This document shows positions 1-28,553 of a stretch of DNA of 64,000 bases, in pieces. The translations under genes were made by a program, and so were the position numbers. Under the pieces are notes generated by a model. That model searched no databases. It was not told the DNA's origin and saw nothing but the letters and a program-made list of their open reading frames with translations. The stretch comes from Atrichornis clamosus (Eukaryota; Chordata; Aves; Passeriformes; Menuridae): positions 59,967-123,966 of the forward strand of contig WBMZ01004657.1 of NCBI GenBank assembly GCA_013400975.1, written 5' to 3'. Positions within the stretch are counted from its first letter, which is position 1; each line of letters begins with the position of its first letter.

Positions 1-3000
1 ACCTCGTTTTGTCTATCACATAATACCAGAAAGCTCTTGGAGAATCTTACATAAGGACACAGAAATAAGGTTCTTATTTACAACTCTTCCTGGTGAAAGT
101 AATAGGGAAGGTCTGGATCTTGGTATGCAGCAAGGGAAGTTCTCCCCAGGCAGAGGACTTGTCCAGACCCCTGTTTACTCTCTCACTGCAGTATTTTGAG
201 CCAAGCCAAATGGCACCTGGCTTTTTTACACAGCTCACTGATTTCTGAGGATGTAAGGTGCTCAACACTGCAAATAACAAAGATCCCAAAATAGTAGCTA
301 TGAGAGATACGGAGATTTTTGCATGGATCTTTGGAACCACACAATTTTTGCTGATCTCTGTTGTAGGAGATCCCATTCATGAGGCAGGAGATTTGAGGAT
401 TGGCTTTCATCCTGATGTCCTCTAACAAGAGACTTCCACTGCTTCCATTACCCACTGCAGATTGCTCATCAGGCTGCTATTTAGCCTCGTTTTCTGCTAG
501 CCAGGTAATCACCAGTACCAGAGCATTATTTCAGGAGTGAATGTTAATGTTCCTCATACTTGGAGCAAACCCACGGTTCTCTCTTATTCATGGATGGGTT
601 TATCTGCACTATAGGAATGGATGTCCTAGCTCAAAGAACAACACTTCTGTTCCCTGGGCTGAAGTTTAGAACTCATTTTTTGCCATTAAGTCTTGTATCC
701 CACAAGTGGGGCTACTTACAAAAATAAGCAAAATAACAAAATAATGTCCAGGCTACGGACACTGTCAGTTTTCAGGTCACCTGGCTGCGTTCACAGCTGA
801 TGCAGAGCAAAAGCAGAGCTTGTCCTCACACCTCCCAGGGCCAATACTCCACTCAGAGCTTATCTGCATGCAGAACTCTTGGCATTGTCACATGCCACTG
901 ATAAGCCCCTGTTCAGCTAAGGACTTATTCAGGTGCTTGAGTTTCAGCCTCTGTGCAGGCTGCCCGACTCCAGAGACCAGGGTCAGTCACGTGCCCTGTC
1001 CTTGGCCGGGCAGGGACAGCGACACACCAGGAGCAAAGCCTGTGTGAGAACAAAGGGTCACAAAAGCTGAGGAAGCAAATTGACCAATTTGCTTTGCAGG
1101 AATGTTTGCCACTTTTTTCTTCTTTGTCCAGCTGAACAAACCATTTTGTGGTTTCTCCTGAAAATCCTAAAGGGAAGACCCCTTTGGGTAGCTCTATTTT
1201 CTAATGGAAAGGCACTTGTCTTCCTGGCCTAGCCTGTCAAGTCCATCCTTCTGTTGACAAAAAGGCTTTCATAAACACCTGAATATTCACAAATATGACT
1301 ATGTAAAAGTCAATGTGATTGTTTTTATAGAGATAATGTCATTCTACCATCTCTTCACTCTCATGACCAGTGACAGGACTCAAACCTGAGTTCAAGGAGC
1401 ATGAACTCTGGCACATGGTGGGATTCCTCTGCAGGGTCAGGAGTTGGTCTCAGTGATCCCGATGCATCCCTTCCAACACAGCATATTCTGTGATTCATTC
1501 TAATTTCTGCCTTTCCCCACTGGTTACAATCACACCACTTCACTACTCTTTAACCAAAAGCAATACTAAACATCATGCCTAAAGCAGACATCTTATGCCC
1601 CTTCCCCTGGGAGCCAGAACTCTCCCACCAAAGGTGCATCCCTGCAGCTCCAGCTGATGCCAACCCCGCTGGCAAATCCGTACTCACAGCCAGGGAAGGT
1701 CAGTTTTAACAGGGGCTGCATCACTGGGCTTGGTAGTAATTTCAGCTGCATGCAACAAGTGCCTCTGCTAGTTTTGGTTCTTTTTTAATCATTGTGCCAT
1801 ACTACCAGCAACTGCACTCAGAGGAAATAACTCAAACTTGTTGCAAATGTATTTATCTAACATAATAAACAGCTTCAACATGGAAAACCTCCTTGCTGCC
1901 TCTGTTGTGATTTTCTTCTAGTTGCCAGTATATCTTTAAAAACACCCACAACACGACATGATTTTCAAGAAGGGCATACATTCCTGATAGCCCTCCTTGG
2001 AGAGTGAGAACAGAGAACTGCTCTCTGTGTAGCTGCACCACTGCAGACTCTCAGGGGCTCAGGACAGAGCTGATGGAGCCCCAGGTGTTCCTGTGGCTCT
2101 GCAGAAGGTCAGCCTTTCCAAAGGGGCTATTTCAGGTTACTCCCTTGGCCAGGAAGAGCACTGAGCTGAGCTTCAGCTCAGTGGGAGACTTCAGCATCTG
2201 CATTTCAGCAATTCATTATCAGTAACAAATTGCATACCAAAAGAAATGGGGCCACTGAGACCAGAATCCCTCCTGCTAGCAACAGGAAATGAAGAGCAAG
2301 GAGCATCTGTGGGGGTCTCTTTGAAGAAGCCACAGAGCATGGGATATGCACGGTAAAAAGCACCCAGGGAACTCCTCCTCTTGAAAAAGATGAAGAGACA
2401 AATTGCTAATTCTTTCATCTTGAAAAAGGGCTCTGTTGCCTGAAAGCTGGGTGCTTTATAGAGCTGCTTGTCCCTGCAGCGAGTCCTCTGGCAGGAGGAT
2501 CTTTGTGCCTGGAACCCAGTTTGCCACAGACTAAACCCCTCTGATAAATCATTACCTCTCTCCTAGTCAGAAGCAGAGGCTGGAGTCTTTCTTTACTCTG
2601 GTTTCAGCACAGCTACTGTGGCTAAGAGCAGACCTGAGCTGAAGCCAGCAGCAGCTGGATTTGAGCAGACACCCTGGAAATGTTTTCCTGAAAGAAAAGG
2701 GACTGATGCTACCCAGAGAACCACACGAGCTGCTGCAGCCTGTGCTGGCCAGAGGTGTCCCCAGCTTGCTGGGCCATTGCAGTCTCAGCAGGCAGCTTCA
2801 GCACAGACTGCTACAGCCCAGAAGCCAACACAGGGCTCAGGGGGGGAAACGCTGTGCTCAGACTCCAGCAATCTCCTTTGCACTCTTCATTTTTTTAAAA
2901 CTGCTTTCATTAAAAATGGTCGATACACTTTGGCCACTCTTCCTCCTCGCTAACCAGAGGAAAACTCTCCTCATAAACACAGTTTTAAAGCAATAAACAG

Positions 3001-6000
3001 TTTAAAATTCCTGGTTGCATTTACTCTCATGGTTCAATTCAATCCACAATGGTGTTAAGAAACATTGAACTATACACTTCTTAGTTGCAAAGCTCCATGT
3101 TTTGTACTGGAACTTGGCCAGGCGACCACCACAGGGAAATCAGAAATCAAAAATGTATTAAAATTGCATTAAGTGTGCTGAAGCCATGAGGAATGCAAAG
3201 TTTTTCAAAACTTATTTTATATTTAAGATTAATTGGATTTCTCAAGCAGCAGCCTCCTTGCCGCTGCAGATCAAAGGAAGTACCTGGTAGGGGTGAGCAG
3301 GCAGCAGAGCTGGGCACCCCTCAGTCCCTGCAGCAGATCCCAGAGCCCCCCCAGAACAGGATCCCAGGACACGGCAGCTCCAGGGCATCCAATGCTCGGA
3401 GGTGCCGGCTGCAAGTGCTGAGCCCTGAGCCCATCTGCCCTGGATCCAGGGCTGAGTGAGGAGGGGCACAGGAAACCCTCCCTGTGCCTGCAGCTCCCAA
3501 CCAGGCCCTCAGAATTCGTGGACAAAGGTGCTGATCCTACAGGGTGACCCAAGGCATGCTCGGCTGCCACCAGGGACTTCTGCTCCTGCATTTCCCTGGG
3601 ACGTTCATTAACTCTGTTAAACCCAGCTCTGTTTCGGCTGCCTGTGGAGCAGATAATATGGAGCAAACAGTAAAAATCAGAAAGCATGGGTCTGTAATTA
3701 AAACTTTGTGGAAAGCCAAACACATGCAGTAGAGAAAAGGTTGAGGTGAAGAAGTTCTTGGGAATGAAGATGGGAAGGAGGAACAGCTCACAGCAGATTT
3801 GTATGGAGCAGCACGGTGCCAGTACTTCAGCATGTTCCTCACGTACTTCCAAAGCCTTCAATCAATTTTAAAATCCCAGAAATTATCTTCTTCTTTCTCA
3901 CTAAGCAGCAACTGTGTGGGCATTCTGAAGAGAAGCAGCAATCAAACCTGAGAAATGGCCTCCTGCCTCACTGCTTACAGCCAAAAGCCATGTGAAGATC
4001 ACCTCCTGGCTCTGTCCCTCTTCCCAAAGCCACTACCTTGACCCTGAAGAGCTACTGAGAGAGTGTTTTACTTTGAGTTATTATTGCCTGGTTAATGAAA
4101 GAATTATGAATATTGCTGACCCAAATGCTTTCATCAAAACTAATTTTTTTCCATGATACTGCATCCATTTCTGATTTGAATCTCTATAGAAAACGACATT
4201 AGGTGAAGAGTGCCCGCATTTCACACCAAAAAGCCATTGGCTCCTTTAAATTCTGAAATATATTTTAGGGTTTTATTCCATGTTTTTCTTTTGACACCTA
4301 ATTACAGCAACAGCACTATTATAAATTACACCCAGCCTTTTCGTTACGCACCAGCCAGACCATGTTTGATCGGTAAGGAAATGCATCTCAAAGTATCAAA
4401 CAGTGGCTACCCTTAGTTCTCCTGCCAGCAAAATAACAAAATCAGTTGGAATATGATCGGGCAGGATGATTCATCTCCTCTGTGCCCACCCCGTGATAAG
4501 GCAGCACAACCCAGAAGCACCGCCTGCTCCCCTCCAAGACCTCCCACCCTGCAGCCCAGCGTTACTCACCCCAGGACTGCTGTGCTCCAGCACGGATTGG
4601 GAACTGCTGGCCTCTCTGGAGTGTGAAACACCAGGCAGCAAGGAGGATGCTCCAGGCCAGCACAAGAGCTGTGGTTTCCACTTGGACACACATTTCCATT
4701 TCCTCTGGTCGGGAAGGTAGGGCCTGTCTTTCCACACAACGCTGCATGACCCTGAATGAGGCGTCTCAGGTGGCTGACACAGCAGAAAGGTTTTATTTTT
4801 CCTCCAGGCTTCTGAAGATCCAAGAAGGATTTTCTTGTTCTACACTCAGGTCACAAACCCACAAACCTGGTGCTATGAAAAGGAGCTACAGGTTTGTTTG
4901 GGGGTTTTTTCTGCTTTTGTTGGAAGCCAGATTATAAGCAAACTAAGAAAAACACATCTAAATCAACTGAAAATTAATAATCTCTAGAAGCAGAGAGAGC
5001 CATGCTCAAACCTAACTGCAACAAAAACTTCTAGAAGTAGCTGGGAAGCTCTTTGTAGAGGGGATCAACCCAATTGAAACTGGCACTTCAAAAAGAAACT
5101 TTTCTAAGCACCCAGGCTGAAGCACCCACTTGCTCCAAGAGCTTCATCTTCACACCCCTGTTCAGCTTCACCTTCTACCCTATGAACAGCTTCCCTCAAA
5201 ACAGAAGAGAGCCCCATGACCTTCAATTAAAGGACAAGGCTGCAAAGTGCTCCCAGCTGCCCCAGGGGAGGTGGGGCAAGCAGGAGGTGCCCAGAACACC
5301 TGTGTGTTTCCCAAAACTTTGTTCAGAGGCTGCTTCCCCCGCAGGCAGCGGGTGCTGCTGGCCCCAGGCCAAAGCAGTGCTATTTTGAGGGTAGCACTGC
5401 ACATCGCAGCACAGATGTACCCTTCATTCTCCCCTTGACACAGGGTACCTCAGCAGGGGTGAGAATCAGCAGTGCTGGTGGCTCTGGGCGAGGGCAGCGT
5501 GGCCACGGGACCCCTTCTCCACAGTGCCCCCCTGAACGGAGCCCACTGCCTTCTGCTGGGGGTGAAAAGAAAGTGGTCTTGGGCACACAACAAAGTTTCT
5601 CTCCCTTATCATCTTCCCGGCATTCTGGCCCCCATCCATGCAGCAGGCAGCAGATGTCTCTGAGCTCTGTCCTGAGAGAAGTTTTGGACTTTGTCCAGCT
5701 CACCTCTGAAACCTGCTGTGCCTGAGGTCCTTCCCAGAAATTCTCTGCCTTCTGGGGGTCTGGGACTTCTCCAGATGTCCCCAGGCTGGAGAAGCTCAGC
5801 TCAGTCACCTTGGGGCCACAGGGGGACCTTCCCAGCTCCCACCCGTCCCCAGCATGGCGCAGGGGGGCTTGGGCAGGCACTGGGGGTGACGGCCTTGAGA
5901 GGTACAGAGCGGCCACTGCAGGTGCAAAGCCACCCTCCTCCCTCAGGGCTGGGGCTGGGGGTGGCAGGTTGGCTCTGGGTCAGGAAGCAGAGGATCTGTG

Positions 6001-7974
6001 GGTGGGTGTTCTGTCCGGCCAGGGTTTGAGCTCTCAGCACCACTGACCTTCTGCCTGAGTCCAATTTCCATGTGCTGGCAGGAATTGCATCTGGTTGGCT
6101 CTTTGGGAGGGGAACTCATTGCCCATGTACAGGACTCGCCTTTACCTTGCCCAAAGCTCTGGAAGAGCGCTATGGATTTACAGTTCCCCTGAGTATTCCT
6201 GCACCCACAAAGCCTTGACCCTGTGGTCCTTCTTGGCTGCAAAGTGCCTTGAATCAAGGTCACAACTGATGAGTAATGACTTATTGCCCTGTCTGTCTGT
6301 GTAGGTGCACCCCTCTCCTCAGACACTGCATTTCCAGAACATCAGATATGGCAAGGTGCACTGTGGATGTTGCTTCTGCAGAGAAGTTTCCCCCCTGGAT
6401 AAATGCTTTGAGTGTCCTCCTGCTGCTGCCAGGAGCAAAGCCAGGCTGTGCTCAGAGGAAAAGGGCTTTTTCTGGATCCAAGAGGGAATGTCAACTCACA
6501 ATTGTCCTTTGAGGTCAAAAGAGAGCACAAAGCATCTATAAATTGATGACCAAGTCAGAGTACATTAAATAAATATCTGACTATTAGTTCAGCTCCAAGG
6601 GAAGCCTGAAGGGAAAATAGCTTTTCCTTGATAAACAACAATGAGCCAATGTTTTCCTGACCAGGTCATCCTTGATTTGGGGACGATCCTCCAAGTATCA
6701 CTCTTTAAAGGACTATTATTTTTGCACACTGGAAGAAAGCCCATTTCAGTGCACATGCCCCATTAGCAGTAATTTATCTGCACTGCCACATGTTTTCTTT
6801 AATTTTCATTTCAAATTCACTTTCCTCTTCTGCATGGCCATAAGGTTCACATTCCCAATCAGCCCCTGTGCTCCACAGGATGACATCAAACACCCTCATG
6901 GCCCACATCAGCAAACCCACCTGGTAGACCTTGGCAGCAGCGATGGGACAGCCTGGAAAAGCAGCAGCCTGAGCTCATCCCGCTGTCACCGCATGGAACT
7001 GGCAGCCCCATCAGGTTCTTCACTTTGAGGACCAAGCAAATATTTAACAAGTTCCCCTTGCATTGTACCAGAGTTCATTACCCGGTCTCCCGAGCTGCTT
7101 CAGTCAGTAATATCCTCTAATTGATGTGATTTGGCACTAGGCCACGGAGTTAAATTGATTTGTAGGCCAGCAGGAGACAGCAGATGCCCTTTACACTTGA
7201 GAAAAGTGGCATGTGGCTTTGTTTACTGGCTGCTGCAGGGGGATGCCACGGCACAAGATGCCTTTCCAGGGTGCAGGAAGGGGGTTGGCCTCCTCGGTGT
7301 CCTCTTGTCACAGCCCCTGTTGGGTGACAAGGTGTGACTGCCACCAGTGAGTGCCCGGGGATCACTCCAGTGACAGAATTCCCCCTCCCTCCTTGACCCC
7401 AGGGAGGCTGGTGCTCAGGGTGAGGGAGAAATAGGGAATTCCCTTCTCTAAACCAGAGCAGGATGCATGAGGGGTCTCCATGCTCTTCTGAGGGGTGCCC
7501 CAACATAAGCTCCCACCTCTAGGCTGGAATCAGTGCCTTTCTGGGGCGAGAGAGTTGTCTCTGGTTGTGTTAGGGCAGGAGGGGCAGGGGGATCCTGCCT
7601 CTTGCCTTCAGTTATCTCAAATGTCACATTTCCAGGTTGCTTTGCTGCAAACTATTTTGGGGCATAGCCATGTAACTCTTACTCAGGAAAGTCTAGAAGT
7701 TTTGACATCCATATTCAACTCGCCTTCAGGATTTTACCTCCAGCATATTAATACTGTGGAAAAAGGAAGTCAGCATGGAATCTCAGCTGTTATCATCAGC
7801 CTAGTACTCTGAATATTTAAGCTTACTTGAAAGTCTCTTTTTATAATTATGAAAAAAAAACATTAATATAGTAGGAGAGCTAAGAATCTCACTTTCCATT
7901 TCAATCATCTAATTCTTATTCTGAGAATTTTAAGCTAGCATTGAAATGCTTTTATTATCACACCAGAGAGCCAC
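1..7974. other. sequence downstream of FAH, no gene recognised
   Basis: Apart from the CR1 fragment near 1.4 kb I see no convincing exon. Open frames up to 196 codons (3271-3861 minus, 5380-5916 minus) overlap frames on the other strand and lack any recognisable domain. The 5.2-6.05 kb part is G+C-rich but CpG-poor. In other vertebrates ARNT2 lies further on; none of it was recognised here. Confidence 0.6.
1365..1512 (+). repeat. CR1 LINE 3' fragment
   Basis: Degraded 3' end of a CR1 element: GGCACATGGTGGGATTC, CAGGAGTTGG, CCCTTCCAAC and ATTCTGTGATTC appear in the usual order. It belongs to the subfamily with the ...CAGGAGTTGGACTC... tail, unlike the other two copies here. Confidence 0.75.
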
Positions 7975-8115
7975 ATTCCCCTTTAAGATATTTATTGATA
8001 ATTAAAAATAATAAGATTCCAGTCACTCATATAAAAATAATAAATCTGAATAAAGCAGAATGACTGGTGCAGGAGGGAGGAGAGCTCCTCCTTGGATGTC
8101 ACGTTACTCCAGTCA
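7975..8115 (-). other. FAH: FAH 3' untranslated region
   Basis: Runs from the stop to about 20 bases past the first AATAAA on this strand. The short length of about 140 bases fits the short FAH 3' UTR known in mammals. The cleavage position is inferred. Confidence 0.7.
7991..7996 (-). terminator. FAH: FAH poly(A) signal AATAAA
   Basis: First AATAAA after the FAH stop on the minus strand. A second AATAAA and TG-rich sequence follow at about 7940-7970, as expected of a downstream element. Confidence 0.7.
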
Positions 8116-24499
<16,384 letters not shown>

Positions 24500-24740
24500 G
24501 CTGACCCCTGAGCAGTCCCTGCTTGCAGACAGCCCCGACGTCCCAGGTGCTACGTGCCTTCCGAGGAGGAAGATCCTCTCCAGGTGGCGTAACCCAGAGC
24601 AGAGAGGCATCAAATCCCACCCTCCGTCCTCAGGCACAAACCAATCGCTGCTCCAAAGCCATCCCACCCCTCTGCCAGGTCCCTGGCAGTGGTTAATCAG
24701 TGCCAGAGGTTTGCCTGAGTCAGCAGCTGTTAATTGCTCC
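24500..24740 (-). promoter_or_regulatory. FAH: putative FAH 5' UTR and TATA-less promoter
   Basis: Immediately upstream of the FAH ATG. No TATA box and no strong CpG island are seen. An inverted CCAAT box (CCAAT on plus, 24641-24645) lies about 145 bases upstream. Two HNF1-like half-sites GTTAAT lie at 24692-24697 and 24729-24734, plausible for a liver gene. The TSS is not determined. Confidence 0.45.
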
Positions 24741-24789
24741 CAGCCAGGCAGCGACCCTGGAGTAAAGGGGTCCTCCTGCTCACAGCGAC

Positions 24790-24921
24790 CCTTCCTGGAG
24801 GTACGTACAGGACACGTGGATGTGGCACTTCGTTTAGAGGTGGCCTTGGCAGTGCTGGGTGAGCAGCTGGACTTGATGATGTCGGAGGTCATTTCCAGCC
24901 TTTACACTTCCATGGTTCTAC
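24790..24921 (+). repeat. CR1 LINE 3' fragment upstream of FAH
   Basis: Matches the CR1 tail order: GGATGTGGCACTT, GGACTTGATGATGTC, GGAGGTCATTTCCAGCC and a degraded terminal unit. It lies antisense to FAH, about 290-420 bases before the ATG. Confidence 0.8.
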
Positions 24922-27582
24922 AAATCCTCAGGTGAAACTGAGGCCTTCCCGGAACAGGTACCTCACTGTGGGTGAAGGACCCGACGACTCCAAGACCAGA
25001 GGTAAATCCCCTCATTTACCTTCTGAGGGGCCACTTACGTTTCAGGGCCCTGGTGGAATGATTCTGACCCCACTGAGCAGTTCTCCCACAAGCTCAGCAG
25101 CCCTTGGGAAGTTGCACAATTCACACCTGAAACTGCACTTCGTGTGGTTTTTAGTTTTACAATTCTGCTACACCTCACCGAGTCCTTCCATTTTCTCCAG
25201 AGAGTTCCAGCAGCTTAAAACCTGACATATACATGCAGCCAACTGTAAAGAGAAGGGAGGACAATCCTGCTCCCAGTCCCAGCTTTCTCCCATCTGCAGG
25301 AGAAAATTCACCCATTTTCAGCAGAAACAAATGAGGGAACATCCTTGACATTAGAACTAAATAGCAAAGACCACCTCTTTCCAATCAAAAGTTAAATGCT
25401 TACGACTGCCAAGCCAAAGAATTGGTTTGCTGCTCAACCCTTTTATTTTTGTGGAAGTGTCATTAGAAGAAATGCAGCAAATTGCACAGCCAGAGATTCA
25501 GTGCAAGATGACATAACAGCATTATCTGTGACAGCCCTTCACTAGGTGGGACACAAGCTCACAAGCTGCTGTTTGAAAAGGGGTCTTATTTGAATAATAC
25601 AGTGCCTAACACAAACTTGTGGAAGATTTCCTGTAAAATTTCCCAACTGTTGGAAATGTTTTAAACACAGTGAAGATGTTTAGTGGCCAGGTTATAGGAG
25701 CTGGGTTATAGAACCTGCTTATTCCAAAACTGAAACAAAACCACTGTTCCAATAGTGTCCAATGTGGGGAGACAGATTTACTCATGCATTTTGTATGTGA
25801 ATGTGCTGGTGCTAATTAAAATGTTAATCTGCTAACCTCAAGCTGATGACACAAAATACAGATTAAAGAGCAGATCAACCACCAGGACAATGCAGAGCCA
25901 CTGCCAAAGCAAACAAACATGGCACGCAATTCTCAGGTGTCATGGAAAGGGGGATTTCCAGTCTAAATGTAACCTCGTACACCAGCACCATAAACTCCTG
26001 CAGTATTGTGAACTCTGAGCCCCCGGCACAAGCCAGGCCAAAGGAGGTTTATGAGACTGCTTGGACAAGGAGAGGTGTGGAAGCAGAACTGCCCAGTGCG
26101 GGTCTGCCTCACCGCGGGCACTGCCAGGCAAGGATCCTACCCTGTCATTGAGGGCCAGAAGAGCTGTTGCTTCATAACAGGTGGTGGTAAAAGGAACGTG
26201 TGATTTCAAAAGGCAGACACTTTTCTTGTACCTTTTCTTCTTTCAGACGCCAAAAAATAAAAACATGACAGATTTTCCCCCCCACTGTGAAATCTGTGGT
26301 GTCTCCTCTCTGCCTGGCCCAGAAACATCACTGTCAGGTGAAAGGCAGAGTGGTCAGGAGGGCACACAGGAGAGAGGAAAGGACATGCTTCGGAAAAGGA
26401 AGAGAGAGACCACGAACAGGGAAGAGGGAAGAATCAAAGAGAGGATTAGAAAATAGGGAAGTGGTAGCAAAGAGGAAAGCAAACAGAACCACCCACCAAA
26501 GGTGACGCTGCTGCTCTTCCATGCCCTGTGCCGTGAAAGAGGAAGTTTAGCAAATGCTTTGAGGAAACACAGGATCTTTAACCTGCGATAAGGCAGACCA
26601 TTACTCAAACTTGCCAGTAAGAATTATTTATTCCTTCCTTCCTTTACTATAAACCCCATGTGCTTTGCAGATTGTGGTTAGGCCCTTTTTGAAAGCACAA
26701 GCTACTTCATTTATTATTTGGTCTTGCAGATTACTTTAACTACCAGAGAAAGCTCCTTCTGCTGCACAGTTTGTATCTTAAATGTAGTGCTTTATCTACT
26801 AATTGCCAGCCATAGCTTTTAGAGAGCATTCTGAATTTTAAAGGATGGAGCCAGCTTTGATTAAAAATTTAATGTTTTAAATAAAACCATGCAATCACAT
26901 TTGTTTCACAAATGCTCCAAGGCAGCAGCAAGTCACCCATTGAAACCTCAACTGCAGATCAGGACCATCTGGAGAGGAGCTGGTGCTACTTTATTCATGT
27001 ACTGTTAGGTTTGGTGACAAGCAGCACTGGCTGAAGTTTCCACAGCACTGTATAAACCACCTTTAAGTTATGAGATGACCCCGGGGGGATGAAGGGTTGA
27101 GACACAGACTTTGATCTCAGGAGAGGCAGCCCTGAAGAAAGAAACTTACTGAGCACCCTCACAAGACAACAGAAGAACAACTCCTCCTGCAGTGCTGTCT
27201 GTCAGACAGGGGATCCCAAACCCCACAGCATCATCTCCTAGCACCAGAATCACACACAGCCCAGTCACTGGCCACGTCTGTTTTACCTGGAGGTCTGCCC
27301 CGACTGAAGGACACTGCCACAAATGACCCAAACTCCTGAACATGCCTCACAGGAAGCACGGAGAACCTGGGCAGAATCAACAAACAAGGTCTGGAAACTG
27401 TAGTGTCTCTGATATTTACAGGTGAAAAGATTAAAAAAAAAAATCAGAATTTAGCTGGCATTGGGATGCACATGCTCTCTGTGAATAAATATACTTTCAG
27501 TAAAGAAACCACCAATGAAAGGTCCCCATCAAAATAAAGCAAGAGAAATCCAAATTACATATGCCAGTGACAGCCACAAGGG
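24922..27582. other. intergenic gap between ZFAND6 and FAH
   Basis: About 2.7 kb between the CR1 fragment upstream of FAH and the inferred ZFAND6 cleavage site. Purine-rich around 26330-26490. No exon or CpG island seen. Confidence 0.65.
26631..26645 (+). repeat. short TTCC microsatellite
   Basis: Between three and four tandem TTCC units in the gap between the FAH promoter and the ZFAND6 3' end. Confidence 0.5.
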
Positions 27583-28404
27583 CTCAGATTTTTTTAAATT
27601 TTATTTAATCAAAGTTAAGACGTGGATAAACATAAATACAGCACAGGTACTTCAGATCATTCTTCATATTTGTGTACAGACAAACTGATGGATGTAATCC
27701 CAATGAAAACTGCAGTCAATGAAGTGCATACAGCCTTCCCCCCACACACACAAAAACAAACCCCAATTAAAAAAAAAAAAACAACAAAAAAACCCCACAC
27801 AATCTCAGCACACACTCTCATTACAAATGATTCATACATAAATAGGTAGAGGGTGCAAACAAGCTAATATGCGAACATGTATAACCTCTCGTTAATGGGA
27901 AAAAAAAACCAGAAGCAGCCATAATGATTAAAATACATTCAGTTACTGATAACTAGTTGTGCCATACAAGGCATTATCAAAAAAAAAAAAAAAAGGAAAT
28001 TGTGCTGCAGAGAAAAGCTATATACAACAAGAAAATAAACTGCAAAGTTAACGCATGCATGTTTTATCCTGGAAAAGCACAGCCCTCCAATATTTTCTCC
28101 ACATTTGTTATAAAAGCCCTCTGCACTCAACTAAAATTAAAATGATCTTAAAGGATAATACTTGTAAAGTTTACTTAAGTCTTCAGCCACAGAAAACTGC
28201 AATGAAAATAATGTTCAGAGTCATTTTCAAAAAAACCCCAAAAAACAAAACCAAAAAAAAAATCTATTCATCTGATGACATGCATGATTAAAAGGTCTAG
28301 GCAAGATACACTGCTCTACGTTCCTGATGTCTAAGGAAAAAAGCTCAAGTCAATTTAATCTGCAGATGGTCAGAAGATTTTTGTATCCCAGGAAAAGCAG
28401 CAGT
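27583..28404 (-). other. ZFAND6: ZFAND6 3' untranslated region
   Basis: About 820 bases from the stop to the first AATAAA on this strand. On the mRNA it holds several U tracts (plus-strand A runs at 28229-28262, 27979-27994, 27900-27908 and 27769-27792) and many AUUUA-like words. No AATAAA is seen earlier. The end point is inferred. Confidence 0.7.
27600..27605 (-). terminator. ZFAND6: ZFAND6 poly(A) signal AATAAA
   Basis: First AATAAA after the ZFAND6 stop, followed about 25 bases on by TTGTGGCTGT, a reasonable GU-rich downstream element. Confidence 0.7.
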
Positions 28405-28553
28405 TCAGATCTTCTGAATCTTTTCCCCAACAACTACAGGATTCTCTTTTCTGATTTTCTCAGCAGCATCAGCTTTGTAATTGTAAGAGCAACTGTGTAC
28501 ATCTGAGTAACGGTGCATTCCACAGTAAACGTTCCCACACCGACATTCAAACC
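28405..28553 (-). CDS. ZFAND6: ZFAND6 coding exon 5 and stop (residues 160-208)
   Basis: Acceptor TCCACAG. Encodes [20 protein letters not shown] and the remaining AN1 residues; TGA stop at 28405-28407. Confidence 0.97.

Noticed and set aside
3271..3861. 196-codon minus-strand open frame downstream of FAH
   Set aside because: No recognisable family, mixed Leu/Ser/Pro/Cys composition, and overlapping frames on both strands; no splice or promoter context.
5380..5916. 178-codon minus-strand open frame
   Set aside because: G+C-rich, stop-poor sequence with equally long frames on the other strand.
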